A stretch of DNA of 64,000 bases from an uncultured Sphingomonadaceae bacterium (GCA_947493955.1 CANLSQ010000001.1:806001-870000); one strand, 5' to 3'. Numbered from the stretch's first letter, positions 43,908 to 53,908 are shown. The notes: generated by a model from the letters alone, not told the origin. Made by a program: numbers and translations.

Positions 43908-46900
43908 ATGCCGTCTCGCTCGCTTAAATTGCTGCAAGCAGCAATGTTAACTGGTGCCGCCAATATCGCAATCGTCGGATCTGCTCATGCGCAGGAACAG
44001 GTGATATCCTTTAACATGCCGGACCAAGCTTTATCCTCTGCCCTGAAAAGCTATGCGTTAAAAACCGGAAAAAATCTGGTCTATCCGCCGGAGATGGTTG
44101 CGAACAAGCGGGCAAATGCGGTGTCGGGCCGTTTGACCCCGACGCAGGCGCTGCGTTTGTTGCTGCGCGGTACATCCATTTCCTTCCGTGAAATTCAGCC
44201 CAACGTTTTGGCTCTCCGTCTCTCAGCCGCAAGGCAAATGCTGCGCAACAGGGCTGCCGCATCGGCAGCCGCTGCTTCTGCCAAGCCAGCCGTGGTTCAA
44301 AACACTTCTGCTGGAACGGCTGTTCAAGACGATCGCTCGCCGGAAGGTGGCGGCACCGGTATAGTTTCCGGTACGGTCGTGAACACAAGCACCGGCAGTG
44401 CTTTGCGGGGCGCGCTGGTACGCATAGATGGCACAAATCTGGAAGCGGTTACCGATGATCGCGGCCAATATTATTTTCCCGCAGTCCCGCGGGGGCGACA
44501 AGTTGTTCGGGTGGAATATCTGGGTGAGCAAGTCAAAACTGTCACCATATCCGTGTCCCCGGGGTCGCGCCAGCAAGCCAATGTACAAGTCGGTGAAGCC
44601 AATCAAGATATCGTCGTTTTCGGTTATCGCAGTTCTATTCAACAGGCGCTGAACAAGCAGAAAAATGCGGATAACAATGCGACTATTGTATCTTCAGATT
44701 TGCTGGGTGGTTTTCCGGCGGAAACGGTTTCCGAGGCCTTGCGGCGTGTTCCTGGCGTAGCGTTCGGGCGGGATGATGAAACCGGAGAAGGATCGCGTAT
44801 TACTGTGCGTGGTTTCAGTTCCGAGGCGATTAACGTACAGCTCAACGGCTTGGAAGTGCAGGGTACCGGCTTTGAACGCACCGTGGATCTCAGTGGATTT
44901 CTTACGGACAATATTTCCGAAATCACCATCCATAAATCATTGCTGCCGAGCCATGAAGCCACGGGTTCCGGCGGCCTTGTGGAGATAGAGACCAAGTCCG
45001 GACTCGATTATGGCGACTTCTCGGCCAATTTCTCGATCGAAGGTGAAACCAACTTTGATCGCGCTTTTGGCGAGGAGTATCAGATAAACGGAACGATCGC
45101 CAAGAAGCTGACCGACAATTTCGGTATTGCAGCTTCGTTGCAGTATCGCAGGGCGGATCGCCTTAACTATACTTCTTTGGTGGTTAGCAGGATTCCACCG
45201 GTTTTTCCCGTAGGTTCGACATCGTTGTTCAACGTGCCGGCCAGCACAGAGTTTCCCTTCGACCCAGAGCTTGATAGTCAACGGCTGATAACCAGCAGCC
45301 GATATACAAGAAGTGATTCCAGGCAAGAAGCCATTGTCGGTTCCGTAAACCTGGCCTGGGACATTGCCAGCCATACCCGTCTGCGCCTTGACCTTCAGCG
45401 GAACCAGAACGACTCCCGACGCAGCAATTCCACTTCCACAATAGGCTTTGGCACATTTTTCACCAGCATGCCGATTCCTGAACTAGGCAATGAAGTCAGG
45501 CGTCGTGCTACGTTGAGTAGTTTTCGCCCCAGCATAATAGTCGGTGAGATTGATGAAAGGATCACAAGCGACAGTATCAGTTTTCGTGGCGATACTGATG
45601 TCGGGCGCTGGGAATTTGAATATAAGGCTGGATATGCCCGATCCAAAAGGCGCGGCGATAATACCAACCTCATTTCGCAAGCGGTTCAAACAAATATCTT
45701 GGATGTCATTGACCCAGAAACAGTCGTCATAAATCCAGATGATAATGCAGCAATGACATCGCGGGTGGTTAATGGGGCCTTTGTCGAAGCTGGTAATGGT
45801 TTGATTTTGCCGTCCCTTACCCAGGCAGGTTTGGATTTTATCAATGATCCATCAAACTATGACCTTTTTAGTGCTACTACAAACCCGATAGACAACCCAA
45901 CCGAAACTTATAGCGGGGAGTTTCAGGCAAGATATAACACGCCGCTCGATTTTCTGAGCTATGTTGAATTAGGTGGAAAATATCAGCGAAGCAAACGCAA
46001 TACCAATGGAAGCGTTACCAATGCTCGCAATGTTACCAGCCAGCGCTATCTCAGGATCTTTGGACGACCATTGTCATTGTCGGCGTTTGACGGTGGCGTT
46101 TTCGATCAGGACGGGTTCGAAAAGCTCGGAGTTGGCGGGTTTTCGATACCTTTCTTGCGCGCTGCCAATGGACTTAGCATTTTCAACCAGTTAGATAATT
46201 TTGTTGCCGATGATCCGTCCACGCCCGATTTCAACGAAGAGCGGCTTGTTTTTACGGACTTTACACAGATCGACCCGATTGAGGGCGGGGCAGGATTTTT
46301 GGTTCCCACAAAGACTATTGAAGAGAAATTTGCTGGCTATCTGGAGTCGAAGTTTACGGTTGGCCGTTTCGATCTTATTGCTGGTGTTCGCTATGAACGG
46401 GAGCGAAGATCCGGCGTGACACTTTCGTCTCAAAGCTTCCGACTAAATGAACCGGGTTTTCGCACAGAACCACGTGAGACCTTCGTAGAGCAAGGGCTAG
46501 TGAGCTTCGAAAGTACATCCGGTACTGTCGATACATGGACACCCAGCCTCTTGCTTACCTATCGACCTATCGAGAATGTGACGGCTCGTCTCGGTTATTT
46601 CCGTTCAACGGTGAATCCGGATTTCAGGCTGCTCAATCGCGGGACGACTTTTAGTGTAGATTTGCGACCCGGGTTCGGTCGTGTTACGATTTTGGAAGCA
46701 AATCCTAACCTGAAGCCGTCTACAACTGACAACTACGATTTCGACATTGCTTATTATTTCGATGATTCTCCAGGACTTGTAAGACTCGGGTTGTTCTACA
46801 AGAAGATCAGTAACAATTTTACCAATGTGTCGTTCACGCCTGTGGATAATACCGATGTTTTACAAAGATTTCGGGACCGTTACGAACCGCTTGCCGCAAC

Positions 46901-47510
46901 ACGTCCGGACCTTCTGGCGCTACCGGACGATGCGGAACTACTGGTCAATCGCCCGGAAAATGGAGAAGGCGGTACCATCTGGGGTATTGAAGGTGAGCTG
47001 ATCCGGCGGTTCACTTTCCTGCCAGGTTTTTTGAGTGATTTCGGGGTTTTGGCGAATGTCACCTATACCAATGGTGATTTTCCAACTCTGGTGTCAGCCC
47101 GTGATGATGACGGTAATACTATTCAACTTAGCCTAGATCGCCCTTTGCGTGACCAGGCACGATGGGTTTACAACCTGTCTCTGGACTATGAACGGGATGG
47201 GTTCCAAGGGCGGATAATATATACCAGCCAATCTGCGACAGTGGAAACATTTGACGAGTTTAACATCAACTCGGTTGTTCCAGGTTATGACACGCTTGAC
47301 GCGCGTTTTTCTTACAGTTTTGAAAAAGCGGGCGGGTTGTGGACAATATTTCTGGAAGGCGACGATCTTTTACGTGGTTCCAAAAAGCCGGACATTCGCC
47401 AGACAACTAGTTCCCGTTTTAGCGATGGCAACACGCCGTTTGATTTCCCAAATACGTTCCAATTCAATGGCGGTCGCACCATCACCATGGGGCTGAGGGC
47501 GAAATTCTAA
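43908..47510 (+). CDS. STN-domain TonB-dependent receptor
   Basis: A 1200-residue outer-membrane active transporter with signalling function. After a signal peptide (cleavage near S-A-H-A-Q, residue 28) comes a secretin/TonB short N-terminal (STN) domain at about 35-105, the part that talks to FecR; then an Ala-rich linker; a carboxypeptidase-regulatory-like beta domain at about 150-225 (G-T-V-V-N-T-S-T-G-S-A-L-R-G-A-L-V); a plug with E-A-L-R-R-V-P-G-V-A and R-G-F-S-S-E-A-I-N-V-Q-L-N-G; and a long beta-barrel ending in a terminal phenylalanine (L-R-A-K-F). Family type is that of the large Caulobacter/Xanthomonas/sphingomonad receptors. AGGGGA precedes the ATG. Ligand unknown; the M16 protease downstream suggests a peptide or protein. 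Confidence 0.93.
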   Translation: MPSRSLKLLQAAMLTGAANIAIVGSAHAQEQVISFNMPDQALSSALKSYALKTGKNLVYPPEMVANKRANAVSGRLTPTQALRLLLRGTSISFREIQPNVLALRLSAARQMLRNRAAASAAAASAKPAVVQNTSAGTAVQDDRSPEGGGTGIVSGTVVNTSTGSALRGALVRIDGTNLEAVTDDRGQYYFPAVPRGRQVVRVEYLGEQVKTVTISVSPGSRQQANVQVGEANQDIVVFGYRSSIQQALNKQKNADNNATIVSSDLLGGFPAETVSEALRRVPGVAFGRDDETGEGSRITVRGFSSEAINVQLNGLEVQGTGFERTVDLSGFLTDNISEITIHKSLLPSHEATGSGGLVEIETKSGLDYGDFSANFSIEGETNFDRAFGEEYQINGTIAKKLTDNFGIAASLQYRRADRLNYTSLVVSRIPPVFPVGSTSLFNVPASTEFPFDPELDSQRLITSSRYTRSDSRQEAIVGSVNLAWDIASHTRLRLDLQRNQNDSRRSNSTSTIGFGTFFTSMPIPELGNEVRRRATLSSFRPSIIVGEIDERITSDSISFRGDTDVGRWEFEYKAGYARSKRRGDNTNLISQAVQTNILDVIDPETVVINPDDNAAMTSRVVNGAFVEAGNGLILPSLTQAGLDFINDPSNYDLFSATTNPIDNPTETYSGEFQARYNTPLDFLSYVELGGKYQRSKRNTNGSVTNARNVTSQRYLRIFGRPLSLSAFDGGVFDQDGFEKLGVGGFSIPFLRAANGLSIFNQLDNFVADDPSTPDFNEERLVFTDFTQIDPIEGGAGFLVPTKTIEEKFAGYLESKFTVGRFDLIAGVRYERERRSGVTLSSQSFRLNEPGFRTEPRETFVEQGLVSFESTSGTVDTWTPSLLLTYRPIENVTARLGYFRSTVNPDFRLLNRGTTFSVDLRPGFGRVTILEANPNLKPSTTDNYDFDIAYYFDDSPGLVRLGLFYKKISNNFTNVSFTPVDNTDVLQRFRDRYEPLAATRPDLLALPDDAELLVNRPENGEGGTIWGIEGELIRRFTFLPGFLSDFGVLANVTYTNGDFPTLVSARDDDGNTIQLSLDRPLRDQARWVYNLSLDYERDGFQGRIIYTSQSATVETFDEFNINSVVPGYDTLDARFSYSFEKAGGLWTIFLEGDDLLRGSKKPDIRQTTSSRFSDGNTPFDFPNTFQFNGGRTITMGLRAKF

Positions 47511-47774
47511 CGCTCATCGATTTCCCTTATCTGTTTCCTGGGAGCGGTCGTTCCCACCCAATACCCCGTATCACTCTCGGGAAACAGAGCTTTGTCGAAG
47601 GCATTGATCACTTCAAAGGTGAACTTGGTCAGATGCGACTGGCAAGATATTTGTAGAAAAGTGGACTATCAATATTTGATTATTTGTTGAGGGCTTCGCA
47701 TTCTTGTGCGTCTTATATAGTAATAGCCTTAGAAAAAATCAGAATGCTTCCCCTGATTCCCCGGAGAATTAATA
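47511..47774. other. 264 bp gap between receptor and M16 protease genes
   Basis: Just under 300 bp. It contains a GGGA/TCCC inverted repeat near 47549 and an AT-rich segment with possible -10 sequences (TTATAT at 47713-47718) before the protease gene. The minus strand of 47507-47656 reads open with protein-like composition but without a good start codon; it may be a gene remnant. Confidence 0.4.
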
Positions 47775-50678
47775 ATGCGACAGAAATCCCGCTTGCGATT
47801 TGCTCCTACATTGTTTGCAGCCTTTTCCTTGTTTGCAGTAAGTCCCGCAATGGCCAAAGGTGATGATAGCAATGGTGGATTTGCCCATGATGCTAGCGAT
47901 CTAAAGCCGGATTCGCGGGTAGTTTACGGCACGCTCGAAAACGGTTTGCGCTATGCGGTTATGAAGAACAGCACGCCGAGCGGTGTTGCGGCTGTGCGCA
48001 TGCGGATTGCCACCGGTTCACTGAACGAGACGAAGGAGCAGAGAGGCATTGCCCACTTTCTTGAACATATGGCCTTCAACGGTTCCAAGAATGTTGCAGA
48101 AGGTGAGATGATCAAGCGTCTGGAGCGCTATGGCCTGGCATTTGGCGCCGACACCAATGCGAGCACCGGTTTCAGCCAGACCACCTATAAACTCAATCTG
48201 CCAACGGTGGGTGACGACATTTTGAACGAAGCGTTTTTCCTGATGCGTGAAACAGCGGAGAACCTGACTCTCGATGAAGAAGCCATCGAACGGGAGCGGG
48301 GAGTGATTGCTTCGGAAAAACGCAGCCGGGATTCCATCAATTTCCGCGCTCTGATCGCCAATATGGGTTTTTTGACGGAAGGCAGCGGCCTGACTGATCG
48401 CTTGCCAATCGGCGTGGATGAAACCATCGCAACAATGCCGCGATCAGAGTTTGTCAAATATTACCGCGGTTATTATCGCCCGGAAAATACTTTCATCGCA
48501 TTTATCGGTGACGTCGAAACTGACCTAGCGATCGAAAAAATCAAGGCCTATTTCAGTGATTGGCGTCCGAAAACAAAGGAACTTCCGCAGGTGAAGCTCC
48601 CACCCGCTGACATTGTTCCGGGGAAAATCGGCTACCACCACCATGACGAGATACTTACCTTTGTGTCATTGGGATCGTTGCAACCCTATGTGAAATGGCC
48701 GGACAACAAGGCAAGACGAAAAGAAGGGCTGTTGAGGGCGCTTGGCGCACAGATTGTCAATCGCCGGCTCGACCGTATGATTGATACAGGTGAGGCGAAT
48801 TTCCTGAACGGGTCCATCAGCCGCTATGCGCCGGAAGATACTGTTGACGCGTGGATCATTCGGTTACGCAGTGGACCGGACAATTGGAAAGAGGCATTGG
48901 CAGCAGGGGATCAGGAGATCCGGCGGGCGCTGTCCTATGGTTTTTCGCAAGCCGAACTGGATGAGGTTATCGCAAGGCAGCGTAAAGCACAGCAGGTCGC
49001 CGTAGATCGCAAGGGTACGCGCAAGACCTATGCAAGGCTGGAATATAATTATGCCAAGGAACTGGTGGACAGTTTCGCCAACGAACGGGTTTTCACTGCA
49101 CCGGAAGACAGCCTCGCGCGTTTTGAGGAATTTGCGGCGGAAATAACGCTAGAAGACGTGGAGCGCGTGTTTCGTGAACGTTGGGCGGGTTTTGAACAGC
49201 CGGTAGTTTATCTCGCCACCAGCCGAAAAATTGAGAATCCTGAAAAGGAGATAAGGTCCGCATTTCTGGCATCCCGTCAAATTGCTGTTTCAGCACCGCA
49301 AAGCCAGCAGGCCACAAAATTTGCCTATACCGACTTCGGAAAGCCCGGGCGCGTTGAAAAAGAATCCTATCTGGCCGATGCCGATGCCTATACCATCACC
49401 TTTGCCAATAATGTTCGGCTGAATTTCAAGCAGACGGATTTTGATGCTGATACGATCGGTATCCGCGTGAGAGTTGGCAGCGGCTTCCTATCGATGCCGG
49501 AAAAAAGCGAAGAACTGCGCAGATTGGCGGAAAATCTCTTGAGCCGCAGCGGCGTGGAGGGGCATAGTGCAGATGATCTGCAAACACTGTTTGCAGGCAA
49601 GAATGTCGGAGCCCGTGTTCGCCTGCGTCCTGATAATGATGCTCTGGAAGTTGTCGGTCGCACGGACCCGAAAGACTTTGCTGACCAGATGAATTTGATG
49701 ACAGCGCATATCACGGCGCCTGCTTATCGCGAGCAGACGGCTAAACGCTATCATGAGAAAATGGAAGCCTGGTACCCAACCCACAAAGCTTCACCGATGA
49801 CGGTCGCGGAAAAGGAATTACCACGGATGATCCGCTCCGGTGATCCGCGTTATGGTTTTTCTGATCTGGAGGCCTTTTTGTCTCCGGAAATCCAGGATGT
49901 CCGGGACTGGATTGACCCACAGCTGCAAAACGGTTTGATAGAAATAACCATCGTGGGTGACATCGACAGGGCTACTGCCATCGTTGAGGTTGCGCGGACA
50001 CTTGGAGCCTTACCAGAACGTGCTGACAACAAAGGTGCGTTTCCGGAGATGCGTAATCTGGAATTTCCGTCACAGCCTGCCGAACCATTTACATATTATC
50101 ATCAGGGCAATGCTGATCAGGCCATGGTGCGCGTATATTGGCCGGCACCGGATGCTTCCGATCCCAAAGATCCTTTGCGTATGCAGGTCTTGCGCAGCAT
50201 ATTCCGCAACCGTTTGTCGAACGTTCTTCGGGAAGATATGGGCCTGACCTATTCACCAGGCGCAGGGATGTTCGTGAGCAACCTGTATGACGATTATGGC
50301 TATATGTTTGCCAGCGTGACAGCCGCACCTGAAAAGGCTGACGAGGTCCGTCAGGCTATTTTGCAAGTCGGAGAACAACTGGCAGCGGAGCCTATTGACG
50401 GGGATGTTTTTCAACGGGCGTTGAAGCCTATTGTCGACGATATTGACAGCTCGCTCCAGAATAATGGCTATTGGATGAGCGTGCTCCGAGATGCGCAAAC
50501 GAGTGGATATGGAATGGTTCGGCATCGCATGCGTGAGAGCGTTTTGCGCGAAATGACGGTTAAGGATATTAGTGTTATGGCGAAGCGGATCTTCGGGTCC
50601 AACGCCGCAGTGGCTGCATATATTCTTCCTGCGCCGGAAGAAAACGATGAGGCGGAAGTGGCACTGATATCGGATTGA
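47775..50678 (+). CDS. M16 family zinc metallopeptidase
   Basis: A 967-residue insulinase-type protease with a signal peptide (cleavage near A-M-A-K, residue 28), so it acts in the periplasm. The inverted zinc motif is H94-F-L-E97-H98, with the third ligand probably E174 in I-E-R-E-R-G-V. Two M16 halves follow; the second (from about residue 540) lacks a zinc motif, as in PqqL/pitrilysin-like enzymes. Such enzymes cut small proteins and peptides inside a closed chamber. Placed after an ECF/FecR/STN-receptor set, it probably degrades what that receptor imports, comparable in principle to the ferredoxin-processing FusC. GGAG precedes the ATG. Confidence 0.92.
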   Translation: MRQKSRLRFAPTLFAAFSLFAVSPAMAKGDDSNGGFAHDASDLKPDSRVVYGTLENGLRYAVMKNSTPSGVAAVRMRIATGSLNETKEQRGIAHFLEHMAFNGSKNVAEGEMIKRLERYGLAFGADTNASTGFSQTTYKLNLPTVGDDILNEAFFLMRETAENLTLDEEAIERERGVIASEKRSRDSINFRALIANMGFLTEGSGLTDRLPIGVDETIATMPRSEFVKYYRGYYRPENTFIAFIGDVETDLAIEKIKAYFSDWRPKTKELPQVKLPPADIVPGKIGYHHHDEILTFVSLGSLQPYVKWPDNKARRKEGLLRALGAQIVNRRLDRMIDTGEANFLNGSISRYAPEDTVDAWIIRLRSGPDNWKEALAAGDQEIRRALSYGFSQAELDEVIARQRKAQQVAVDRKGTRKTYARLEYNYAKELVDSFANERVFTAPEDSLARFEEFAAEITLEDVERVFRERWAGFEQPVVYLATSRKIENPEKEIRSAFLASRQIAVSAPQSQQATKFAYTDFGKPGRVEKESYLADADAYTITFANNVRLNFKQTDFDADTIGIRVRVGSGFLSMPEKSEELRRLAENLLSRSGVEGHSADDLQTLFAGKNVGARVRLRPDNDALEVVGRTDPKDFADQMNLMTAHITAPAYREQTAKRYHEKMEAWYPTHKASPMTVAEKELPRMIRSGDPRYGFSDLEAFLSPEIQDVRDWIDPQLQNGLIEITIVGDIDRATAIVEVARTLGALPERADNKGAFPEMRNLEFPSQPAEPFTYYHQGNADQAMVRVYWPAPDASDPKDPLRMQVLRSIFRNRLSNVLREDMGLTYSPGAGMFVSNLYDDYGYMFASVTAAPEKADEVRQAILQVGEQLAAEPIDGDVFQRALKPIVDDIDSSLQNNGYWMSVLRDAQTSGYGMVRHRMRESVLREMTVKDISVMAKRIFGSNAAVAAYILPAPEENDEAEVALISD

Positions 50679-50751
50679 GTTTGGCGGATGTTGCGGGGTC
50701 CGCGCAAGTTATACCATTGAAACTTTGTGGTAACTGGCTAATCATCGATTG

Positions 50752-51483
50752 ATGAACTCCGAACCCATTAAGCGCAGCACTGCTGCCAGTCAGTCCGGTC
50801 ACAATTTTCGCTATTTCGATTTTGTGATGGCGGCCTTTGTGACTATCCTGCTGCTTTCCAACATTATCGGTGCGGCGAAGCCGACCTTTGTGACCATTAG
50901 CGGTGAGCAATGGGTTTACGGCGCTGGTATCCTTTTCTTTCCACTAGGATATGTCATTGGCGATATTCTGACTGAGGTCTACGGCTATGCGCGGGCCCGG
51001 CGGGTCATCTGGGCGGGTTTTGCCGCGATGGTCTTTATGGCCTTCATGAGTTGGGTCGTGGTGTCTTTGCCACCTGCCGATGGCTGGGAAGGGCAGGCCG
51101 CCTATGAAAGTGTTTTCGGTCAGGTTCCGCGCATTGTTGCCGCGTCAACTCTGGCTTTCTGGGCCGGGGAGTTCGTGAACAGCTACGTGATGGCACGAAT
51201 GAAAGTCTGGACGCAGGGCAGGGCGCTCTGGTCTCGAACCATCGGGTCAACGGTGGTCGGACAGGGCGTGGACAGCCTGATTTTCTATCCGTTGGCTTTT
51301 TGGGGCATCTGGGAAACGTCGGCCGTGCTGACCGTGATGGTGACCAATTGGCTGCTCAAAGTCCTGTGGGAGGCGGTGCTGACACCGGTTACCTATGCAG
51401 TAGTGGGCTGGCTGAAGCGGCGTGAGGGTGTCGATATTTACGATGAATCCACCAATTTTACACCATTCAGTACCAAAACCTGA
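50752..51483 (+). CDS. Queuosine precursor transporter, YhhQ family
   Basis: A 243-residue membrane protein with about six helices that imports preQ0/preQ1 in studied homologues. Family signs are L-L-L-S-N-I-I-G-A-A-K, F-P-L-G-Y-V-I-G-D-I-L-T-E-V-Y-G-Y, the F-W-A-G-E-F-V-N-S-Y-V-M-A-R-M-K segment and the S-T-V-V-G-Q-G-V-D-S-L-I-F motif. The ATG at 50752 is used; the preceding TTG is part of the same frame but unlikely as start. With queC and queE elsewhere in the window the cell may both make and salvage the precursor. Confidence 0.9.
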   Translation: MNSEPIKRSTAASQSGHNFRYFDFVMAAFVTILLLSNIIGAAKPTFVTISGEQWVYGAGILFFPLGYVIGDILTEVYGYARARRVIWAGFAAMVFMAFMSWVVVSLPPADGWEGQAAYESVFGQVPRIVAASTLAFWAGEFVNSYVMARMKVWTQGRALWSRTIGSTVVGQGVDSLIFYPLAFWGIWETSAVLTVMVTNWLLKVLWEAVLTPVTYAVVGWLKRREGVDIYDESTNFTPFSTKT

Positions 51484-51494
51484 TCACCGGAATA

Positions 51495-51926
51495 TTATCG
51501 AAGGAATCCGCTTTTCTCTGCCCAGCGTGCGAACAACAGAAAAGCGACCGCAAGAATGGGGATGGATATGGGCATGAACCATCCGTTCTGGCTGAAATAG
51601 TCCGCATAGCCGTCAAGAATGAAATAGCTGGCGAACTGGATCAGCACCGCGATCAGAGACATCAGGAATAACCTTACTGCTATCCGCCTGCGCAAAAGCA
51701 GCATGATCGACCCCATGAAACCGCCAATGACGGCAACTGCAAAGGCGGCCGATGCCCAGAAGGGCCGATTGACAAACAGGTTCTGCTCCAGCTCAGTCAT
51801 ACTGGCAAGCTTTTCGGCCGTCATCATGATGTCATTGGCATAGGCACCGATACCAAGGCCATTCCATATCAGTGCGAATATTCCCAGGGCCCAGAACCAG
51901 ACAGGCGGCTTCTTATCTTGTGTCAT
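51495..51926 (-). CDS. Four-helix membrane protein, unknown function
   Basis: A 143-residue inner-membrane protein with hydrophobic segments near residues 9-27, 52-72, 78-98 and 113-132. The N-terminal W-F-W-A-L-G-I-F-A-L-I-W-N-G-L-G-x-x-x-Y resembles small proteins common in proteobacteria that are annotated as hypothetical or sugar-transporter-like. The ATG at 51926 has an excellent GGGAGGAG site, so the longer frame upstream was rejected. It converges with the transporter gene by 11 bp. Confidence 0.72.
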   Translation of the reverse strand: MTQDKKPPVWFWALGIFALIWNGLGIGAYANDIMMTAEKLASMTELEQNLFVNRPFWASAAFAVAVIGGFMGSIMLLLRRRIAVRLFLMSLIAVLIQFASYFILDGYADYFSQNGWFMPISIPILAVAFLLFARWAEKSGFLR

Positions 51927-52067
51927 AAATTTGCTCCTCCCAGCATGCCTGGTCATCATAGCAAGAAACACGGGAAAAAAATCTCTTTTTGCCTGCGGTG
52001 CTTTGCCATTCTGCCCGAGCGAGATTATTCGTTCGCAGTCCTTCTTTTTTGGCGATAGTCTGTACGA

Positions 52068-52583
52068 ATGATAGCGGAAAATAAACCGGTCATCATGACC
52101 GCTGAGATGGGAAAACAAGATCTCGCTTGGGCCGATGCGCTGCGTCGGAAATATTATCCGGCAGAGCGTAATGTCCTGCCTGCGCATATCACGCTGTTTC
52201 ATCATCTACCGCCGCAAGCATTGGACGAGATCAAGCAGGCGGTGAAGGACATGACCCGATATAACGCGCCTCCGGTAACGTCTCTGCAGCGCTTGATCCA
52301 CCTTGGCAGCGGGGTAGCCTATCAGCTGCATTCGCCCGATCTGCTGGCGATGCGAATGGAACTGGCGGACAGATTTCACGGGCTGCTGGTCGCTCAGGAT
52401 CAGCAGACACCACGATTGCATGTCACGGTGCAGAACAAGGTATCAGCGAAAGAAGCGAAAGCGCTGATGACAAAATTGTCACTGGAATTTGAGCCGCGCC
52501 CATTACAGATCAAAGGACTGGCACTGCATCATTATATGGATGGGCCTTGGCAATCTATTGGCGAATGGCCGTTTCGTGGTTAA
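52068..52583 (+). CDS. 2'-5' RNA ligase family (2H phosphoesterase) protein
   Basis: A 171-residue protein of the 2H superfamily, which act on 2'-5' or cyclic phosphodiesters in RNA or nucleotides. Both H-x-T/S motifs are visible: A-H-I-T-L-F-H near residue 45 and L-H-V-T-V-Q-N-K-V near residue 125. The N-terminal K-P-V-I-M-T-A strand is part of the fold, so ATG 52068 is kept over ATG 52095. The actual substrate is unknown. Tail-to-tail overlap of 4 bp with the reductase gene. Confidence 0.8.
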   Translation: MIAENKPVIMTAEMGKQDLAWADALRRKYYPAERNVLPAHITLFHHLPPQALDEIKQAVKDMTRYNAPPVTSLQRLIHLGSGVAYQLHSPDLLAMRMELADRFHGLLVAQDQQTPRLHVTVQNKVSAKEAKALMTKLSLEFEPRPLQIKGLALHHYMDGPWQSIGEWPFRG

Positions 52584-53815
52584 GCGCTTTCGACTTCCTT
52601 GATCGGAATATCTGGGTCCGCCAGTTGTGTGCGATCCAGCGCAAGGCCTGCCTCAACGACTTTGCGGCCTTGTACGTAATCCTTGGTTGCATTCACACAA
52701 TCAAGAGCGATCACTTTGCCATCCTTCAGATATATAATCGAGAATGACCGGTTGGCCGGATCACCACGTACAATATATTCATCATGGCCGGTGGATAAAC
52801 CGACCGTCTGCAGTTTGAGATCATATTGATTGGACCAGAACCATGGCACTGCATCATATTCGCATTCTTCGCCAATAATATCGAGTGCCGCTACCTTCGC
52901 CTGATCGTTTGCATTTTGCACGGATTCGAGCCGGATATGTGCACCGTCGGCAAAGCGGTTGGCATGCGCGGCGCAATCACCAATGGCGTAAACACCATTC
53001 AGGCTGGTGCGGCACGTTTGATCCACATCGACGCCATTGCCAGCAGCAGCACCAGCCGCCACCAGTGGCCCGGTCTCCGGAATAATACCGATGCCAACAA
53101 TGATCATATCTGCATCTAGAACACGTCCGTCAGCAAGCCTGACGCCGGTCGCCATTCCGTCGTCATTGGTCTCAAAAGACTCTACCATGGCATTTAGCTC
53201 GACCGTGACACCTTGCCGACGATGTTCTTCTTCATAAAAGCGAGACAGAGTTTCGCCGGCGACCCGCGATAAAACCCGGTCAAGCGATTCCAGTATCGTG
53301 ACACTCTTACCGAGTTTTGTGAGTACGGCCGCTGCTTCGAGGCCGATGTAACCACCGCCCACAACCACGACTTTATCCGTTGAGGGCAGGGCGGCCATGA
53401 TCTTGTCGACATCTGCGCGAGATCGCACACCGTGAATATTGCGCGCCTGACTGCCCGGACAATCCAGCATTCTGGGCGAGCCACCTGTAGCCCAGATTAG
53501 TTTGTGGTAACCAATTTCATCATCTGTACTTAGCGTCACCGTCTTTTCCATCGGATCCACTTTCGATACCCGGCAACCGGTTAGCAGATCGATATTGCGC
53601 TCACCCCAAAAACTCTCGGGGCGCAGCATGATACGCTCAAATGGCTTATCTCCGGCCAGATATTCCTTGGACAATGGCGGGCGTTCATATGGCGGGTATT
53701 TTTCATTACCCATCAGGCCGATTGTGCCTTCAAATTTCTGTTGCCGCAGCGCGATAGCGGCTTGCGCGCCGGCATGGCCCGCGCCAACGATCAATATGTC
53801 GTAGGATTTGTTCAT
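52580..53815 (-). CDS. NAD(P)/FAD-dependent ferredoxin reductase
   Basis: A 411-residue reductase of the putidaredoxin/rubredoxin-reductase type, which moves electrons from NAD(P)H to a [2Fe-2S] ferredoxin serving a P450 or oxygenase. The FAD site is I-L-I-V-G-A-G-H-A-G, the NAD site V-V-V-V-G-G-G-Y-I-G-L-E-A-A, and the second FAD motif G-V-Y-A-I-G-D-C-A; the reductase C-terminal domain follows W-F-W-S-N-Q-Y. The ATG at 53815 gives the standard M-N-K-S-Y-D-I-L-I-V-G start. No ferredoxin or P450 is next to it here. Confidence 0.9.
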   Translation of the reverse strand: MNKSYDILIVGAGHAGAQAAIALRQQKFEGTIGLMGNEKYPPYERPPLSKEYLAGDKPFERIMLRPESFWGERNIDLLTGCRVSKVDPMEKTVTLSTDDEIGYHKLIWATGGSPRMLDCPGSQARNIHGVRSRADVDKIMAALPSTDKVVVVGGGYIGLEAAAVLTKLGKSVTILESLDRVLSRVAGETLSRFYEEEHRRQGVTVELNAMVESFETNDDGMATGVRLADGRVLDADMIIVGIGIIPETGPLVAAGAAAGNGVDVDQTCRTSLNGVYAIGDCAAHANRFADGAHIRLESVQNANDQAKVAALDIIGEECEYDAVPWFWSNQYDLKLQTVGLSTGHDEYIVRGDPANRSFSIIYLKDGKVIALDCVNATKDYVQGRKVVEAGLALDRTQLADPDIPIKEVESA

Positions 53816-53908
53816 TTTCGGCCCCATTGCGCCGCAGAGCGGCAAGGGCATGTCTGTTAGCGCGGATGGCTGTTGGGTTGCAAGTACAAGAAAATGACAG
53901 GCAACTTG

